DNA from: Anaeromassilibacillus sp. An250 | Lineage (GTDB): Bacteria; Bacillota; Clostridia; Oscillospirales; Acutalibacteraceae | Length of the DNA stretch: 64,000 nucleotides | Direction: 5' to 3' | Assembly (NCBI RefSeq): GCF_002159845.1 | Contig: NZ_NFJK01000003.1 | Location: forward strand, 62,001-126,000 | Shown here: piece by piece, positions 1 to 9,462 of the stretch | Position numbering within the stretch: position 1 is the first letter of the stretch | Layout of the letters: each line of letters begins with the position of its first letter | Program-made: the position numbers and the translations under genes | Notes under the pieces: model-generated | Told to the model about the DNA's origin: nothing | Seen by the model: the letters and a program-made list of their open reading frames with translations, nothing else | The model's database searches: none

Positions 1-642
1 TGGGAGATCGACCGCGTTGTCCGCCGCGCGATCGAGGAAGAGGGCGGAAAGCCCAACTTCCTTGGTTACGGCGGTTTTCCGGGCAGCGCATGTGTCTCTG
101 TAAACGATGTGGTGATCCACGGCATACCCCATAAGGAGATTATCCTCAAGGAGGGCGACATTGTCAGCATTGACACTGGCGCCTTTTACGAGGGATTTAA
201 TGGCGACAATGCATATACCTTCCCGTGTGGGGATGTAAGCGAGGAAGCCAAGCGCCTTATGGATGTCACACGCGAAAGCCTCTTTGAGGGCATCAAGGCC
301 GCCCAGGCCGGGGCCCGCATTGGGGATATTGGCAGCGCGGTCCAGCGGTATGTCGAGGCGCGCGGCTACTCGGTGGTACGGGATTTTGTCGGCCACGGAG
401 TAGGTGCGAAGCTGCATGAAGACCCAAGTGTTCCCAATTACGGCACGCCGGGCAGAGGCGTGCGCCTGTTACCAGGCATGACCATCGCAATTGAACCAAT
501 GATCAACGCCGGTGTGAAGGAAGTCAAAACGCTGAAGGACGGTTGGACGACCGTCACGGCGGATGGAAAGCTTTCTGCGCACTTTGAGCATACCATCGCG
601 ATCACCCCGGACGGACCGGTGATTATGACTCTGCCGGAATAA
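1..642 (+). CDS. map: Type I methionine aminopeptidase, C-terminal part (cut by window edge)
   Basis: Removes the N-terminal methionine from new proteins. The reading frame is open from base 1, so the start lies left of the window. The metal ligands of the pita-bread fold are visible: two Asp in DTGAFYEGF and NGDNAYTF, His in FVGHGVGAKLHEDP, Glu in IAIEPMIN and Glu in HFEHTIAIT. The frame ends 12 bases before the KOW protein gene and heads the translation part of a ribosomal cluster, the usual place for map in Firmicutes. An ATG at 109 lies inside the domain and is not a credible start. Confidence 0.97.
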   Translation, partial: WEIDRVVRRAIEEEGGKPNFLGYGGFPGSACVSVNDVVIHGIPHKEIILKEGDIVSIDTGAFYEGFNGDNAYTFPCGDVSEEAKRLMDVTRESLFEGIKAAQAGARIGDIGSAVQRYVEARGYSVVRDFVGHGVGAKLHEDPSVPNYGTPGRGVRLLPGMTIAIEPMINAGVKEVKTLKDGWTTVTADGKLSAHFEHTIAITPDGPVIMTLPE

Positions 643-654
643 AAGGGGGAGACC

Positions 655-942
655 ATGGATTTTGTCAGAGGACTCGTCGTCCGCGCCCTTGCCGGGCGGG
701 ACAAAGGCGGCTTCTTCGCGGTGCTGGAGGCCGACGGCGACATGGCCGTGATTTGCAACGGCAGGCGGCGCAGCCTTTCACATCCAAAGAGAAAGAAGCA
801 AAAACATCTTCTAGCGACCAAGACGGTCTTGGAAGAGGGTTCATTGCAAACCAACCGTGAAATTCGCCACGCTCTTCGTCCGTTTGAAGAGAAGAGCTGT
901 TTTCCACAAGAGGAGGCTACTGTATGTCAAAACAGGACGTAA
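655..942 (+). CDS. KOW-domain RNA-binding protein (L14e/L6e/L27e-like)
   Basis: A 95-residue basic protein between map and infA. The first 40 residues ([17 protein letters not shown] and following) look like a KOW/SH3-like barrel of the kind annotated in Clostridia as ribosomal L14E/L6E/L27E-like at this same position. The remainder is basic (PKRKKQKH) and poorly conserved in appearance. Its last 19 bases overlap infA, which suggests translational coupling. A role in ribosome assembly or translation is inferred from location and fold, not shown. Confidence 0.75.
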   Translation: MDFVRGLVVRALAGRDKGGFFAVLEADGDMAVICNGRRRSLSHPKRKKQKHLLATKTVLEEGSLQTNREIRHALRPFEEKSCFPQEEATVCQNRT

Positions 943-1142
943 TTGAAACCGAGGGCATTGTGACGGAAGCACTCCCAAACGCAATGTTTATGGTAGAGCT
1001 TCAAAACCACCACCAGGTGCTGGCCCACATTTCCGGAAAGCTCCGGATGAACTTCATCCGCATCCTTCCGGGCGATAAGGTCACGATCGAACTTTCTCCG
1101 TACGATCTGACCCGCGGCCGCATCACGTGGCGTTCGAAATAA
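924..1142 (+). CDS. infA: Translation initiation factor IF-1
   Basis: A 72-residue single OB-fold protein (S1-like) that binds the 30S A site during initiation. The text is typical: it starts [20 protein letters not shown], carries HISGKLRMN and ILPGDKV, and ends GRITWRSK. A strong AGAGGAGG site lies just upstream of the ATG, inside the end of the KOW gene. The length is exactly that of the family. Confidence 0.98.
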   Translation: MSKQDVIETEGIVTEALPNAMFMVELQNHHQVLAHISGKLRMNFIRILPGDKVTIELSPYDLTRGRITWRSK

Positions 1143-1211
1143 AGGGATTTCGCAGGGCCAAGACAGCTTGCGGAATTTCAACACGAGACTTCACTAAGGG
1201 AGGGCGCACAA

Positions 1212-1325
1212 ATGAAAGTCAGACCTTCTGTCAAAAAGATTTGCGAGAAGTGCAAAATCATTAAGCGCAAGGGAAAAGTCATGGTCATCTGTGACAACCC
1301 GAAGCATAAACAGCGCCAGGGTTGA
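1212..1325 (+). CDS. rpmJ: 50S ribosomal protein L36
   Basis: A 37-codon gene. It reads [14 protein letters not shown] and ends in a basic tail KHKQRQG. Cys11, Cys14, Cys27 and His32 form the zinc ribbon, so this is the zinc-binding (C+) form of L36. It lies between infA and rpsM as in other Firmicutes. GGGAGGG sits just upstream of the ATG. Confidence 0.97.
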   Translation: MKVRPSVKKICEKCKIIKRKGKVMVICDNPKHKQRQG

Positions 1326-1454
1326 AAGCTGCGCTTTCAGACACGGCCCGCCTGATGGCGGGGACCGCGAGGCTGGGAAAGAATCCCAAGCCCGTGTTCC
1401 GCTTAGGGGAAACGATCCCCATCAATTTGAAAGACTAATTGGAGGTGCAACAGT
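1326..1454 (+). promoter_or_regulatory. Structured leader between rpmJ and rpsM
   Basis: A 129-base non-coding stretch, long for a gap inside a ribosomal operon. Three consecutive stem-loops can be drawn: CGCC-TGAT-GGCG, GGCTGGGA pairing with TCCCAAGCC (one bulge), and GGGG-AAACGAT-CCCC, followed by the rpsM ribosome-binding site GGAGG. It could be an autoregulatory ribosomal-protein leader or a processing site. I do not recognise it as a known class. Confidence 0.4.
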
Positions 1455-1823
1455 ATGGCGCGTATAGCAGGTATTGATCTGCCCAGAGACAAGCGCATCG
1501 AAATTGCTCTTACCTATATTTATGGCATTGGCCGCAAGACCGCCACGGATATTTGCAAGGCAACGGGTGTGAACCCCGACATCCGCGTAAGAGATCTGAC
1601 GGAAGACGACGCATCGAAGCTGAGAGAATATATCGACCACAACTGCCGCGTGGAAGGCGACCTTCGCCGCGACGTTGCGTTCGACATCAAGAGACTGATT
1701 GAAATTGGTTGCTATCGCGGTCTCCGTCACCGCAAGGGTCTGCCCGTAAGAGGCCAGCGTTCGAAGACCAACGCACGTACGCGGAAGGGTCCGAGAAAGA
1801 CCATGGCCAACAAGAAGAAATAA
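1455..1823 (+). CDS. rpsM: 30S ribosomal protein S13
   Basis: 122 residues, typical S13 length, in the head of the small subunit where it contacts tRNA and the large subunit. The N-terminal helix-hairpin-helix ([18 protein letters not shown]) and the basic tail ([21 protein letters not shown]) are intact. A GGAGG site precedes the ATG. The gene follows the structured leader and precedes rpsK. Confidence 0.98.
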   Translation: MARIAGIDLPRDKRIEIALTYIYGIGRKTATDICKATGVNPDIRVRDLTEDDASKLREYIDHNCRVEGDLRRDVAFDIKRLIEIGCYRGLRHRKGLPVRGQRSKTNARTRKGPRKTMANKKK

Positions 1824-1842
1824 GCAGGGAGGGATTTAAAAG

Positions 1843-2250
1843 ATGGCAGCACAGAAGGGCGCTAAGAGAGGTACTACTGTTCGCAGACGCCGTGAACGCA
1901 AAAATATTGACCGTGGAGCTGCTCATATCCAGTCCACCTTTAATAACACGATTGTGACCATCACCGACACCCAGGGCAACGCGATTTCCTGGGCGAGCTC
2001 CGGTGAGCTGGGCTTCAGAGGTTCCAGAAAGTCCACCCCCTTTGCCGCACAGACCGCAGCGGAAACCGCAGCAAAAGCAGCGATGGAGCACGGCATGAAG
2101 ACGGTTGAGGTTTATGTGAAGGGACCGGGCGCAGGCCGTGAGGCTGCAATCCGTGCGCTGCAGGGCGCGGGCCTCGAAGTCAGCATGATCAAAGATGTCA
2201 CCCCGATTCCGCACAATGGATGCCGTCCTCCGAAGAGAAGACGTGTATAG
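1843..2250 (+). CDS. rpsK: 30S ribosomal protein S11
   Basis: 135 residues. S11 is part of the 30S platform near the mRNA exit. Family text is clear: [38 protein letters not shown], and the end [15 protein letters not shown]. It is 19 bases downstream of rpsM with a GGGAGGG site and is followed closely by rpsD. Confidence 0.98.
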   Translation: MAAQKGAKRGTTVRRRRERKNIDRGAAHIQSTFNNTIVTITDTQGNAISWASSGELGFRGSRKSTPFAAQTAAETAAKAAMEHGMKTVEVYVKGPGAGREAAIRALQGAGLEVSMIKDVTPIPHNGCRPPKRRRV

Positions 2251-2274
2251 TTTTGTAAAAGGAGGAAACGAGCT

Positions 2275-2868
2275 ATGGCGAAAAATATGCAGCCGATCCT
2301 GAAAAGATGCAAGGCACTGGGAATCAGCCCCACCGTTATGGGCATCAACAAGGAGACCAGACGCAACCCGAAGCCGGGTAGAAGAAAGCAGAGCGAGTAT
2401 GCCGTCCAGCTGAATGAGAAGCAGAAGGCAAAGTTCATCTATGGCGTGCTCGAGAAGCAGTTTAGACATTACTATGAGCTGGCGAGCAAAACCCAGGGTG
2501 TTACGGGTGAAAATTTGCTCCAGCTTTTGGAAAGAAGACTTGACAACGTTGTTTACCGCCTCGGTTTTGCCAACACGAGAAGAGAGGCAAGACAGATGGT
2601 CAACCATGGCCATATTACGGTAAATGGCAAGCGCGTGGATATTCCGTCCTATCAGGTTAGCCCGGGCGAGGTGATCTCCATCCGCGAGAAGAGCCGTGGT
2701 TCTGAGCATGTGAAGCAGATTCTGGAGAAGAATGCGGCTACCATGATTCCGAAGTGGCTGGAGCTGAACAGAGAGACTCTGCAGGGCAAGGTTGTTGCAC
2801 TGTCTGAGAGAAGCGACATTGATTTCGACATCAATGAGACTTTGATCGTTGAGTTGTACTCCAAGTAA
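2275..2868 (+). CDS. rpsD: 30S ribosomal protein S4 (zinc-free type)
   Basis: 197 residues: an N-terminal arm followed by an S4 RNA-binding domain ([20 protein letters not shown], then [18 protein letters not shown]). S4 starts 30S assembly on 16S rRNA. The N-terminal zinc-cysteine cluster of many S4 proteins is absent, leaving only one Cys (position 12), so this is the C-minus form. GGAGG lies upstream. In many Firmicutes rpsD stands apart from rpsM/rpsK; here it is between rpsK and rpoA. Confidence 0.97.
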   Translation: MAKNMQPILKRCKALGISPTVMGINKETRRNPKPGRRKQSEYAVQLNEKQKAKFIYGVLEKQFRHYYELASKTQGVTGENLLQLLERRLDNVVYRLGFANTRREARQMVNHGHITVNGKRVDIPSYQVSPGEVISIREKSRGSEHVKQILEKNAATMIPKWLELNRETLQGKVVALSERSDIDFDINETLIVELYSK

Positions 2869-2940
2869 TGCAGTTGCCTAACCGCATAAAAACCAGGATG
2901 GCAGGCAGAATCATCCGCTTTATGTCAAGGAGGGTCGCTA

Positions 2941-3894
2941 ATGATCGAGATTGAGAAGCCAAAAATTGAAACAGAAATCCTGAGCAATGACGGAACCTAC
3001 GGTAAATTTGTAGTGGAACCGCTGGAACGCGGCTTTGGTACCACGCTGGGCAACAGCCTGCGCCGGGTACTGCTTTCCTCCCTGCCGGGCGTTGCGGTCA
3101 CGTCGATTAAGATCGACGGCGTGCTGCACGAGTTTTCTACCGTCCCGGGCGTCAAGGAGGATGTCACCGAGATTGTTCTGAACATCAAAGGTTTGACCGC
3201 GAAACTCCATTGCGACGGCCCCAAAACAGTGGAAATCTGTGCGGAGGGCCCGTGTGAGGTGACGGCCGACTCTATCAAGTGCGACAGCGAGGTTGAGATC
3301 CTGAACCCGGAGATGCACATTGCAACGCTGGGCGAAGGCGCGAAGCTGTATATGGAACTGACCCTGGACAAAGGCCGCGGGTATGTCCCCGCAGAACGGA
3401 ATAAGCAGAACATGCCTGCGGGTGTGATCGGCGAGCTTCCGGTTGATTCTATCTACACTCCTGTTTATAAAGTGAATTATAATGTGGAACCCACCCGTGT
3501 GGGCCAGCGCATTGATTACGATAAGCTCACCTTGGAGGTTTGGACCAATGGGGTGATCGGGGCGCAAGAGGCGGTTTCTTTGGCCGCGAAAGTCCTGACT
3601 GAGCATTTGAATCTCTTCGTCAACCTGTCTGATAAGGGCAGCAGCACGGAGATTATGGTCGAAAAGGACGACAAGGGCAAGGAGAAAGTGCTGGAAATGA
3701 CGATTGAAGAGCTGGATCTCTCCGTCCGTTCCTTCAATTGCCTCAAGCGCGCTGGAATCAATACGGTGGAAGACCTCATCAACAAGTCCGAAGAGGACAT
3801 GATGAAGGTCCGGAACTTGGGACGCAAGTCCCTGGAGGAGGTCGTTTGGAAGCTGGCCTCCCTCGGCTTTAATCTGCGCAAGGACGACGAATAA
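2941..3894 (+). CDS. rpoA: DNA-directed RNA polymerase alpha subunit
   Basis: 317 residues. The N-terminal dimerisation domain (about 1-230) contains [19 protein letters not shown]. The C-terminal domain (about 245-317) contains [17 protein letters not shown] and [11 protein letters not shown], which contact UP elements and activators. Length and domain order are normal. AAGGAGG precedes the ATG. Confidence 0.98.
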   Translation: MIEIEKPKIETEILSNDGTYGKFVVEPLERGFGTTLGNSLRRVLLSSLPGVAVTSIKIDGVLHEFSTVPGVKEDVTEIVLNIKGLTAKLHCDGPKTVEICAEGPCEVTADSIKCDSEVEILNPEMHIATLGEGAKLYMELTLDKGRGYVPAERNKQNMPAGVIGELPVDSIYTPVYKVNYNVEPTRVGQRIDYDKLTLEVWTNGVIGAQEAVSLAAKVLTEHLNLFVNLSDKGSSTEIMVEKDDKGKEKVLEMTIEELDLSVRSFNCLKRAGINTVEDLINKSEEDMMKVRNLGRKSLEEVVWKLASLGFNLRKDDE

Positions 3895-3929
3895 GACCTT
3901 GCAAACCAAAGGTAAAGGAGTGATATTCG

Positions 3930-4271
3930 ATGCCCGGAACCAGAAAGCTCGGAAGAGCGACCAGCCACAGAACGGCAATGCTGCGTGCGATGGTCACATT
4001 CCTTCTTGAGAACGGCAAGATCGAAACCACAGTCACACGTGCTAAGGAGGTCCGCTCCCTGGCCGAAAAGATGATTACGATCGCAAAGACGAACGATCTG
4101 CACAGCAAGCGCCTTGTGATGGGATTTGTCACAAAGGAAGCTGTTACAAATAAGCTTTTCACGGAGATTGCGCCGAAGTATGCTGACCGCAACGGCGGCT
4201 ATACGCGCATCACGAAGCTCGGGCCGCGCCGCGGCGACGCAGCGGAGATGGCGATCATCGAGCTGATCTAA
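3930..4271 (+). CDS. rplQ: 50S ribosomal protein L17
   Basis: 113 residues, near the polypeptide exit tunnel. Clear family features are the start [20 protein letters not shown], then [19 protein letters not shown], and the end [15 protein letters not shown]. It is the last gene of the ribosomal cluster and is followed by an intrinsic terminator. Confidence 0.98.
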   Translation: MPGTRKLGRATSHRTAMLRAMVTFLLENGKIETTVTRAKEVRSLAEKMITIAKTNDLHSKRLVMGFVTKEAVTNKLFTEIAPKYADRNGGYTRITKLGPRRGDAAEMAIIELI

Positions 4272-4291
4272 TCGATCCATAATCATAAGAG

Positions 4292-4326
4292 AATGGGGCT
4301 CTGCACTTGGTGCAGGGTCCTTTTTC
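4292..4326 (+). terminator. Intrinsic terminator after rplQ
   Basis: CTCTGCAC-TTG-GTGCAGGG forms the core stem, with flanking GGGG/TCC pairing, followed by a run of T (TTTTT). It closes the ribosomal cluster. Confidence 0.85.
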
Positions 4327-4432
4327 TATGCGAAGAAACTCCCTTTTGGTTTCGAAATCGGGGAAGAAATTTCTGGCATTCTTTATCCAAATATTGTCAT
4401 CTGAAATTACACAAGTGTAACCGCCTGTATGC

Positions 4433-4461
4433 TTGCCAATCATGTGCGGGTAGAGTATAAT
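4433..4461 (+). promoter_or_regulatory. Sigma-A-like promoter of the LRR surface protein gene
   Basis: TTGCCA, 17-base spacer, TATAAT. The leader to the ATG at 4548 is about 80 bases and ends in AAAAGGAGAGG. The rest of 4327-4547 holds nothing else I can support. Confidence 0.7.
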
Positions 4462-4547
4462 AGTACTTACCAAAACCGCCAAATTTGGGTAAAAGTACCG
4501 TCATGTTTCGGAGTTAATTTGAATGAACATAAAAAGGAGAGGAACGT

Positions 4548-6125
4548 ATGAGAAAAGCCAAAAAGCTATTGTCGCTGGCTTTAGCGGCAATGATGTTTGT
4601 TTCTGCGTTCAGCAGTACAGCGTTTGCATCCGATATGGACGATGCATATGAGGTTGACCGCGTGGATGGGAAATATGCGGTCGTGCGTGTGGAGGATGAT
4701 GGAGAATACTACGATTCCAAATCTTCCATCACCATCCCCAGTAAGATCAACAGCCGCACGATTACCCGCATCGGCGACGGAGATTCCTCCATCTTTGCGA
4801 GTGGTGGTTCTGAGAAAAATATCTACCTTCCGAATACGGTTGACATCATTTCAGATGGCGCTTTTGAGGATTCCACTGTGAAGCGCGTATCGATGGAAGA
4901 AGGGCCGGTAGAGATCGGTGAACGTGCTTTTGCAAGTTGCGAAAATTTAACATCGGTCACATTTGCAGATAGCATCACAAAGATGGGGATTGAGGCGTTC
5001 AGCGGTTGTACATCCCTGAGAAGCGCGGTATTGCCCGCAAGCTTAACAAAAATCCCGGACAATGCATTCCAGGATTGCATGGACTTACGCTCGGTTACCA
5101 TCGGAAGCCATGTCACCAGCATCGGCGATAGCGCTTTTTCCGGTTGCGATAGCTTGGAAGAAATAACCATCCCGCCGAACGTAACCCGGATTGGCTATGA
5201 TGCCTTTGACGATTTTATTTTGATTAAGGGTTATAATGGAACGGCTGCACAGAAATATGCGGAGGAAAACGACATTGATTTTGAGAATTTGGGTTCCTCT
5301 TATAGTGCGGCAGTACGTTTGAGCACCTCTTCCTTGACTGTTCCGGTCAATGGGAGCAATACCTTTACGGTTACCAACCCAACCAATGGAAGCTTTAGCG
5401 TTACTTCGAATTCCAGCGCGGTCAGCGTGACACAGAGCGGCTCTACAGTAACCGTGCGCGGTGTGTCTTCGGGAACGGCTACCCTGACCGTTTCTGCGAC
5501 CGGCTATGCATCGGCCAGCCTGACGGTTACGGTATCCACGAGTGCGGTTGTTGGTTCGGGTTCTTCCCTTTCGTTGGATACAAGTTCTTATTCCTTTAAT
5601 GTAGGCAATGTCTATTATCCGCTGGCAAGAACCAATTCCGCGACGGCGCCGACCTGCACCAGCAGCAATCCAAACGTCGTGACGGTCAAGTATCAGGCAG
5701 ACCGCTCCAATCGTGCAGATCTGCGCGGCAGCTACACACATGCGTATCTGTATCAGATTCAGGGAAAGTCTGCTGGTACAGCCACCATCACCATTACGAG
5801 CGGCAGTTACAGCGCGTCTTTCCCGGTGACGGTAGGGACCTCCCCGAATGGTTCTGCTTTCTGCAATCCGAGCGTCAATTTCGGTGTATATAAGGGAAGA
5901 AGCTACGATGTCCAGATGACAGTGACGGGTTCCAATAATATGCCGAGTTTTACGGTAGGAAATGGCAATGTGTTCAAAACACAATACGTAGGGAAGAGCG
6001 GCAATGTCTATACGTTCCGTGTATGGGCTATTGGCAATCCTGGTGAAAAGACGGGGCTGTATACACAGATGCCGGGCGATTCCAAGGTTGTCTTACATTG
6101 CGAGGGGCAAATTGCATACGGTTGA
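4548..6125 (+). CDS. Secreted leucine-rich-repeat (BspA-type) surface protein with Ig-like domains and the shared C-terminal domain
   Basis: 525 residues. A signal peptide (MRKAKKLLSLALAAMMF, likely cleaved after ASTAFA-type residues near 27) is followed by LRR_5 repeats at about 60-220 (SCENLTSVTFADSITKMG, GCTSLRSAVLPASLTK, GCDSLEEITIPPNVTRIG). Two Ig-like/Big_2-type modules cover about 235-430. The last 90 residues (MPSFTVGNGNVFKTQYVGK and TGLYTQMPG) are a divergent copy of the domain that ends the large glycosidases at 38.7 and 46.6 kb. No LPXTG, SLH or dockerin is present. It stands alone, with its own promoter and terminator. BspA-type repeats are known in adhesins; binding to host or microbial ligands is an inference. 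Confidence 0.85.
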   Translation: MRKAKKLLSLALAAMMFVSAFSSTAFASDMDDAYEVDRVDGKYAVVRVEDDGEYYDSKSSITIPSKINSRTITRIGDGDSSIFASGGSEKNIYLPNTVDIISDGAFEDSTVKRVSMEEGPVEIGERAFASCENLTSVTFADSITKMGIEAFSGCTSLRSAVLPASLTKIPDNAFQDCMDLRSVTIGSHVTSIGDSAFSGCDSLEEITIPPNVTRIGYDAFDDFILIKGYNGTAAQKYAEENDIDFENLGSSYSAAVRLSTSSLTVPVNGSNTFTVTNPTNGSFSVTSNSSAVSVTQSGSTVTVRGVSSGTATLTVSATGYASASLTVTVSTSAVVGSGSSLSLDTSSYSFNVGNVYYPLARTNSATAPTCTSSNPNVVTVKYQADRSNRADLRGSYTHAYLYQIQGKSAGTATITITSGSYSASFPVTVGTSPNGSAFCNPSVNFGVYKGRSYDVQMTVTGSNNMPSFTVGNGNVFKTQYVGKSGNVYTFRVWAIGNPGEKTGLYTQMPGDSKVVLHCEGQIAYG

Positions 6126-6149
6126 TCGGAAATAGGAAAAGTTTAAAGG

Positions 6150-6180
6150 AAGGGCTTCCGCAGTTGCGGAAGCCCTTTTA
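6150..6180 (+). terminator. Intrinsic terminator after the LRR protein gene
   Basis: GGGCTTCCGCA-GT-TGCGGAAGCCC is a perfect 11-bp stem followed by TTTTA. Confidence 0.95.
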
Positions 6181-6393
6181 TAATCGTACTATTTTAATAG
6201 ATTTATACAATGAGTAAAATATTAGATGGATACGGAGTTGAGCCTTGACGGGCAACGCTGAGTCATAAGATATACGAATTGTATAATTTATATATTTTAA
6301 TACAAATCTAAAATAAAGATATTCATAAAAAGAATTTTATGAAGCTAAAACGTGCATAATTGTGTATTCTTTTGACATTTCCAGTGCGTTGAG

Positions 6394-6422
6394 TTGTAAC
6401 TCGAAACTATTTGGGCTATAAT
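6394..6422 (+). promoter_or_regulatory. Sigma-A-like promoter of nagA
   Basis: TTGTAA, 17-base spacer, TATAAT. It leaves an untranslated leader of about 165 bases before the nagA ATG. An isolated TTGACA at 6372 is too far from the -10 to pair with it. The AT-rich bases 6182-6370 hold no feature I can support. Confidence 0.65.
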
Positions 6423-6596
6423 GAGTGTAACAAAATAGAATGGGCTTCCAGAAACTAGGCTCAACCTATCTTCCATTGGATAATAAAAAATGGATGGAAA
6501 TGCTTCAAAACATATGGGCCGTTTTCAAAGGAATCGTTCCTTCATAGGAGACAGATTCCAGCTTGTGGAATGCCCACAAAGATGGGGTGAATTCGC

Positions 6597-7733
6597 ATGA
6601 TTTTGAAAAATGCAAAGATTATGGACGACACATTTACATTGGTGGATGCTTGCCTGTCAACCGAAGGGGAGCGGATTGCCGACATTGCCCCGGATCTCCA
6701 TGGGGAGGAAGAAATCGACCTCGCGGGCTGTGTGGTAGTCCCTGGGTTTGTCGATATTCATATCCACGCCTGCGTGGGAGCGGATACCTGTGATGCCTCT
6801 ACTGCGGGCTTGGCGAAAATGGCAGCGCACTTGGTGACAAAAGGGGTAACCAGTTTTTGCCCGACGACTATGACCGTTTCCCATGAAGAGATTGAGGACG
6901 CCTTGGCGACCGTCAAAGCCTGCATGGACGACCGCCCGTTTGGCGCGGCAATTATGGGTGTCAATATGGAAGGTCCGTATATCTCGATCAATAAGAAGGG
7001 TGCGCAGAAGGGCGAGTACGTCAAAAATCCCAACTGGGAAGAATTTAAAGGGTTCTATGACGGCTGCGGCGGCATCATCAAGCTGGTGGATATTGCGCCG
7101 GAATGCGAAGGGGCCGATGAATTTATTAAAAAGGCTAGTAAGCTTTGCACCGTCTCGATTGCCCATACGGACGCGGATTATGACCAGGCAAAACATGCTT
7201 TCAATATCGGTATTACCCACGCGACACACTTGTACAATGCGATGAGCGGGATGACGCACCGCTCTCCTGGCGTGGTTGGCGCAGTGTTTGACGACGAGCG
7301 CGTGCGTGCGGAGATCATCTGCGACGGCTTCCATATCAATCCGGCGGTGCTGCGGGTCACTTTCCGTCAGCTCGGCGAGGACCGGAGCGTGATTGTCAGC
7401 GACTCCATGCGCGCCGCCGGCGAACCGGACGGCATTTCCGAACTCGGCGGACAGACGGTCTACGTGAAGGACGGGCAGGCCCGCTTGAAAGATGGAACAA
7501 TCGCTGGTTCCACAACCAACATGCACCAGGAGGTTTGCAATCTGGTGCGGTTTGGCGTGCCGTTCAAGCAGGTGATTAAGAGCGCAACGATCAATCCGGC
7601 GCGCGAAATCCATGAAGACGCCGACATCGGCAGCATCAAGGTGGGGAAATTTGCCGACCTCGTGGTGCTGGACAATGATTTGAACATCAAAATGGTGATT
7701 GCCCGTGGGAAGATTGCAGTGGACAACCGGTAA
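6597..7733 (+). CDS. nagA: N-acetylglucosamine-6-phosphate deacetylase
   Basis: 378 residues, an amidohydrolase-fold enzyme that converts GlcNAc-6-P to glucosamine-6-P plus acetate. Visible signatures are the metal HxH in VDIHIHACVGADT, the Glu in MEGPYIS, SIAHTDADYDQ and THLYNAMSGM with their His residues, and the catalytic Asp in VSDSMRAAG. GGGGTGA precedes the ATG. nagB is not adjacent; the gene has its own promoter and a bidirectional terminator. Amino-sugar recycling from cell wall or host mucin is the likely role. Confidence 0.95.
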   Translation: MILKNAKIMDDTFTLVDACLSTEGERIADIAPDLHGEEEIDLAGCVVVPGFVDIHIHACVGADTCDASTAGLAKMAAHLVTKGVTSFCPTTMTVSHEEIEDALATVKACMDDRPFGAAIMGVNMEGPYISINKKGAQKGEYVKNPNWEEFKGFYDGCGGIIKLVDIAPECEGADEFIKKASKLCTVSIAHTDADYDQAKHAFNIGITHATHLYNAMSGMTHRSPGVVGAVFDDERVRAEIICDGFHINPAVLRVTFRQLGEDRSVIVSDSMRAAGEPDGISELGGQTVYVKDGQARLKDGTIAGSTTNMHQEVCNLVRFGVPFKQVIKSATINPAREIHEDADIGSIKVGKFADLVVLDNDLNIKMVIARGKIAVDNR

Positions 7734-7830
7734 ATGGGAATTTTTCCGTATGTGAGGAAGATTGGCCCAGGGACGGTTATCGAGAATCCTTCTTGCGCTT
7801 TACGTATGGAAATGGATGCATAATTTTAAA

Positions 7831-7859
7831 GGGTGGGACGGAATCCGTCCCACCCTTTT
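7831..7859. terminator. Bidirectional terminator between nagA and the HTH gene
   Basis: GGGTGGGACGGA-A-TCCGTCCCACCC is a near-perfect stem with TTTT on the plus side and a T-rich tract on the minus side. It separates convergent nagA and the small regulator. Confidence 0.9.
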
Positions 7860-7896
7860 GCCGCTAATAGTATTACGAAAGAGAACCGAACGATCG

Positions 7897-8124
7897 TTAA
7901 AGAATAGAATCTTCCTTTTCCGCTTCCTCCGGTAGATATTCCGCAATTTCATAGAGCTTGCAATCCAATATCCGGCACAATTTATCCAGCGTATCCGTCG
8001 TGACAGTTTGATTGGCCCGCAGCCGGCGGATGGTCCGGCTGTCGATGTCGAAACGGTCCCGCAATGCATAGGTGGACACATGTTTTGCCTTCATGGTCTC
8101 CCAAAGCTTGTCAAAAACAATCAT
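7897..8124 (-). CDS. Small XRE/Cro-type HTH regulator
   Basis: 75 residues, almost entirely one helix-turn-helix domain (HVSTYALRDRFDIDSRTIRRL, then LDKLCRILDCKLYEIAEYL), resembling HTH_26/Cro-C1 stand-alone repressors. GAGGGAAG precedes the ATG. It lies between convergent nagA and the serA terminator. Its target is unknown; no obvious operator palindrome is seen beside it. Confidence 0.8.
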   Translation of the reverse strand: MIVFDKLWETMKAKHVSTYALRDRFDIDSRTIRRLRANQTVTTDTLDKLCRILDCKLYEIAEYLPEEAEKEDSIL

Positions 8125-8169
8125 CTGCTTCCCTCATATCCAATCGCAGTTTCATATACATGGAATTTA

Positions 8170-8207
8170 GTAAAACAGCCTGCTGTAAGTTTTTACAGCA
8201 GGCTGTC
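8170..8207 (-). terminator. Intrinsic terminator of serA
   Basis: Read on the minus strand, ACAGCCTGCTGTAA-AAAC-TTACAGCAGGCTGT is a perfect 14-bp stem followed by TTTA. It ends the serCA operon. Confidence 0.92.
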
Positions 8208-8231
8208 GTTATCCAATCACGTTTTTAAAAT

Positions 8232-9404
8232 TTAGATGACACGGACTCTGATGATATCCTCGGATTCTTCCATCTTCTTGGCCGAATCACTGCTGAAATC
8301 TCCCGTTACATCCAAAATGGTGTAAGCATAATCCTTGCGGGATTTGCTCTGCATGTTCTCAATGTTGATGCCTGCATCCGCGAGCTTACCGGCCAACAGG
8401 CTGATCGTATTGGGGACATTGCGGTGGATGATGCAAACGCGGGTGAACGCCGGATCGCGCGGCATGGAGACGTTCGGCAAGTTTACCGAGTGCAGGATAT
8501 TGCCGTTTTCTAGATAATCCTTGAGCTCGTCTGCGGCCATCCGTGCGCAGTTGTCCTCGCTCTCCGGGGTGGAAGCACCCAGATGCGGAACGGCAATTAC
8601 GCCCTCCGCGCCGAGCATTTCGTCGGTCGGGAAGTCGGTCACATAGGAGGCGACTTTCCCATCTGCCAGCGCCTTGAGAATATCTGCGGAATTGACCAGA
8701 TCACCGCGCGCGAAATTCAGGATGCGCACGTGATCCTGCATCTTTGCAATGCTCTCTGCATTGATCATTTCCTTTGTATCCGGGGTAAGCGGCACATGCA
8801 GGGTGATATAATCGCAGTTCGCATAGATTTCATCCAGTGTCTGAGCGTGCTTGGTCGAGCGGGAGAGGCCCCACGCCGCGTCAACGCTCAGATACGGGTC
8901 GTATCCATAGACTTCCATGCCCAGGCTCTTGGCGGCATTGGCCACCAGAATGCCGATGGCGCCCAAGCCGATGACGCCAAGGCGTTTGCCGCTGATTTCC
9001 GGGCCAACAAACTGGCTCTTGCCCTTTTCGACCAGCTTTCCGACTTCTGCACCCTTGCCCTTCAAGCCCTTTGCCCATTCGATGCCGGGGACGATCTTGC
9101 GGGAGGCGAGCAGCAGGCCTGCGATGACAAGCTCCTTCACCGCATTGGCGTTGGCGCCCGGCGTGTTGAAGACACAAATACCCGCTTCGCTGCATTTATC
9201 CAACGGGATATTGTTGACGCCTGCACCTGCACGGGCGATGGCCAACAGGCTGCTGGGCAGCTCCATTTCATGCATGGAAGCAGAACGGACCAAGATTGCC
9301 TCCGGGTTTTCTACGTCTTCGCCGCAGGTGTAGTTCGCCCCAAAGCGCGCCAGACCAACGGGGGAGATCTTATTCAAGCATTTTACATTGTACATGTCAA
9401 TCAC
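8232..9404 (-). CDS. serA: D-3-phosphoglycerate dehydrogenase
   Basis: 390 residues, the first step of serine synthesis (3-phosphoglycerate to 3-phosphohydroxypyruvate, NAD-dependent). The 2-hydroxyacid dehydrogenase core has the NAD loop LGVIGLGAIG, the catalytic Arg in LNFARGDLV, and His in AVPHLGAST. The last 70 residues are an ACT domain (VCIIHRNVPNTISLLAGKLA), a likely serine-binding regulatory domain. It lies 58 bases downstream of serC on the same strand, so the two form a serine operon; serB is not present nearby. Confidence 0.95.
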   Translation of the reverse strand: MIDMYNVKCLNKISPVGLARFGANYTCGEDVENPEAILVRSASMHEMELPSSLLAIARAGAGVNNIPLDKCSEAGICVFNTPGANANAVKELVIAGLLLASRKIVPGIEWAKGLKGKGAEVGKLVEKGKSQFVGPEISGKRLGVIGLGAIGILVANAAKSLGMEVYGYDPYLSVDAAWGLSRSTKHAQTLDEIYANCDYITLHVPLTPDTKEMINAESIAKMQDHVRILNFARGDLVNSADILKALADGKVASYVTDFPTDEMLGAEGVIAVPHLGASTPESEDNCARMAADELKDYLENGNILHSVNLPNVSMPRDPAFTRVCIIHRNVPNTISLLAGKLADAGINIENMQSKSRKDYAYTILDVTGDFSSDSAKKMEESEDIIRVRVI

Positions 9405-9462
9405 CTGTATCTTTCAAAAGTAAAATATCTTCTTAAAAGCCATACTATGTTGGGAGGGAACC

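Noticed and set aside
6372-6377. TTGACA as the -35 of nagA
   Set aside because: It is 39 bases from the TATAAT; TTGTAA at 6394 has the proper 17-base spacing.
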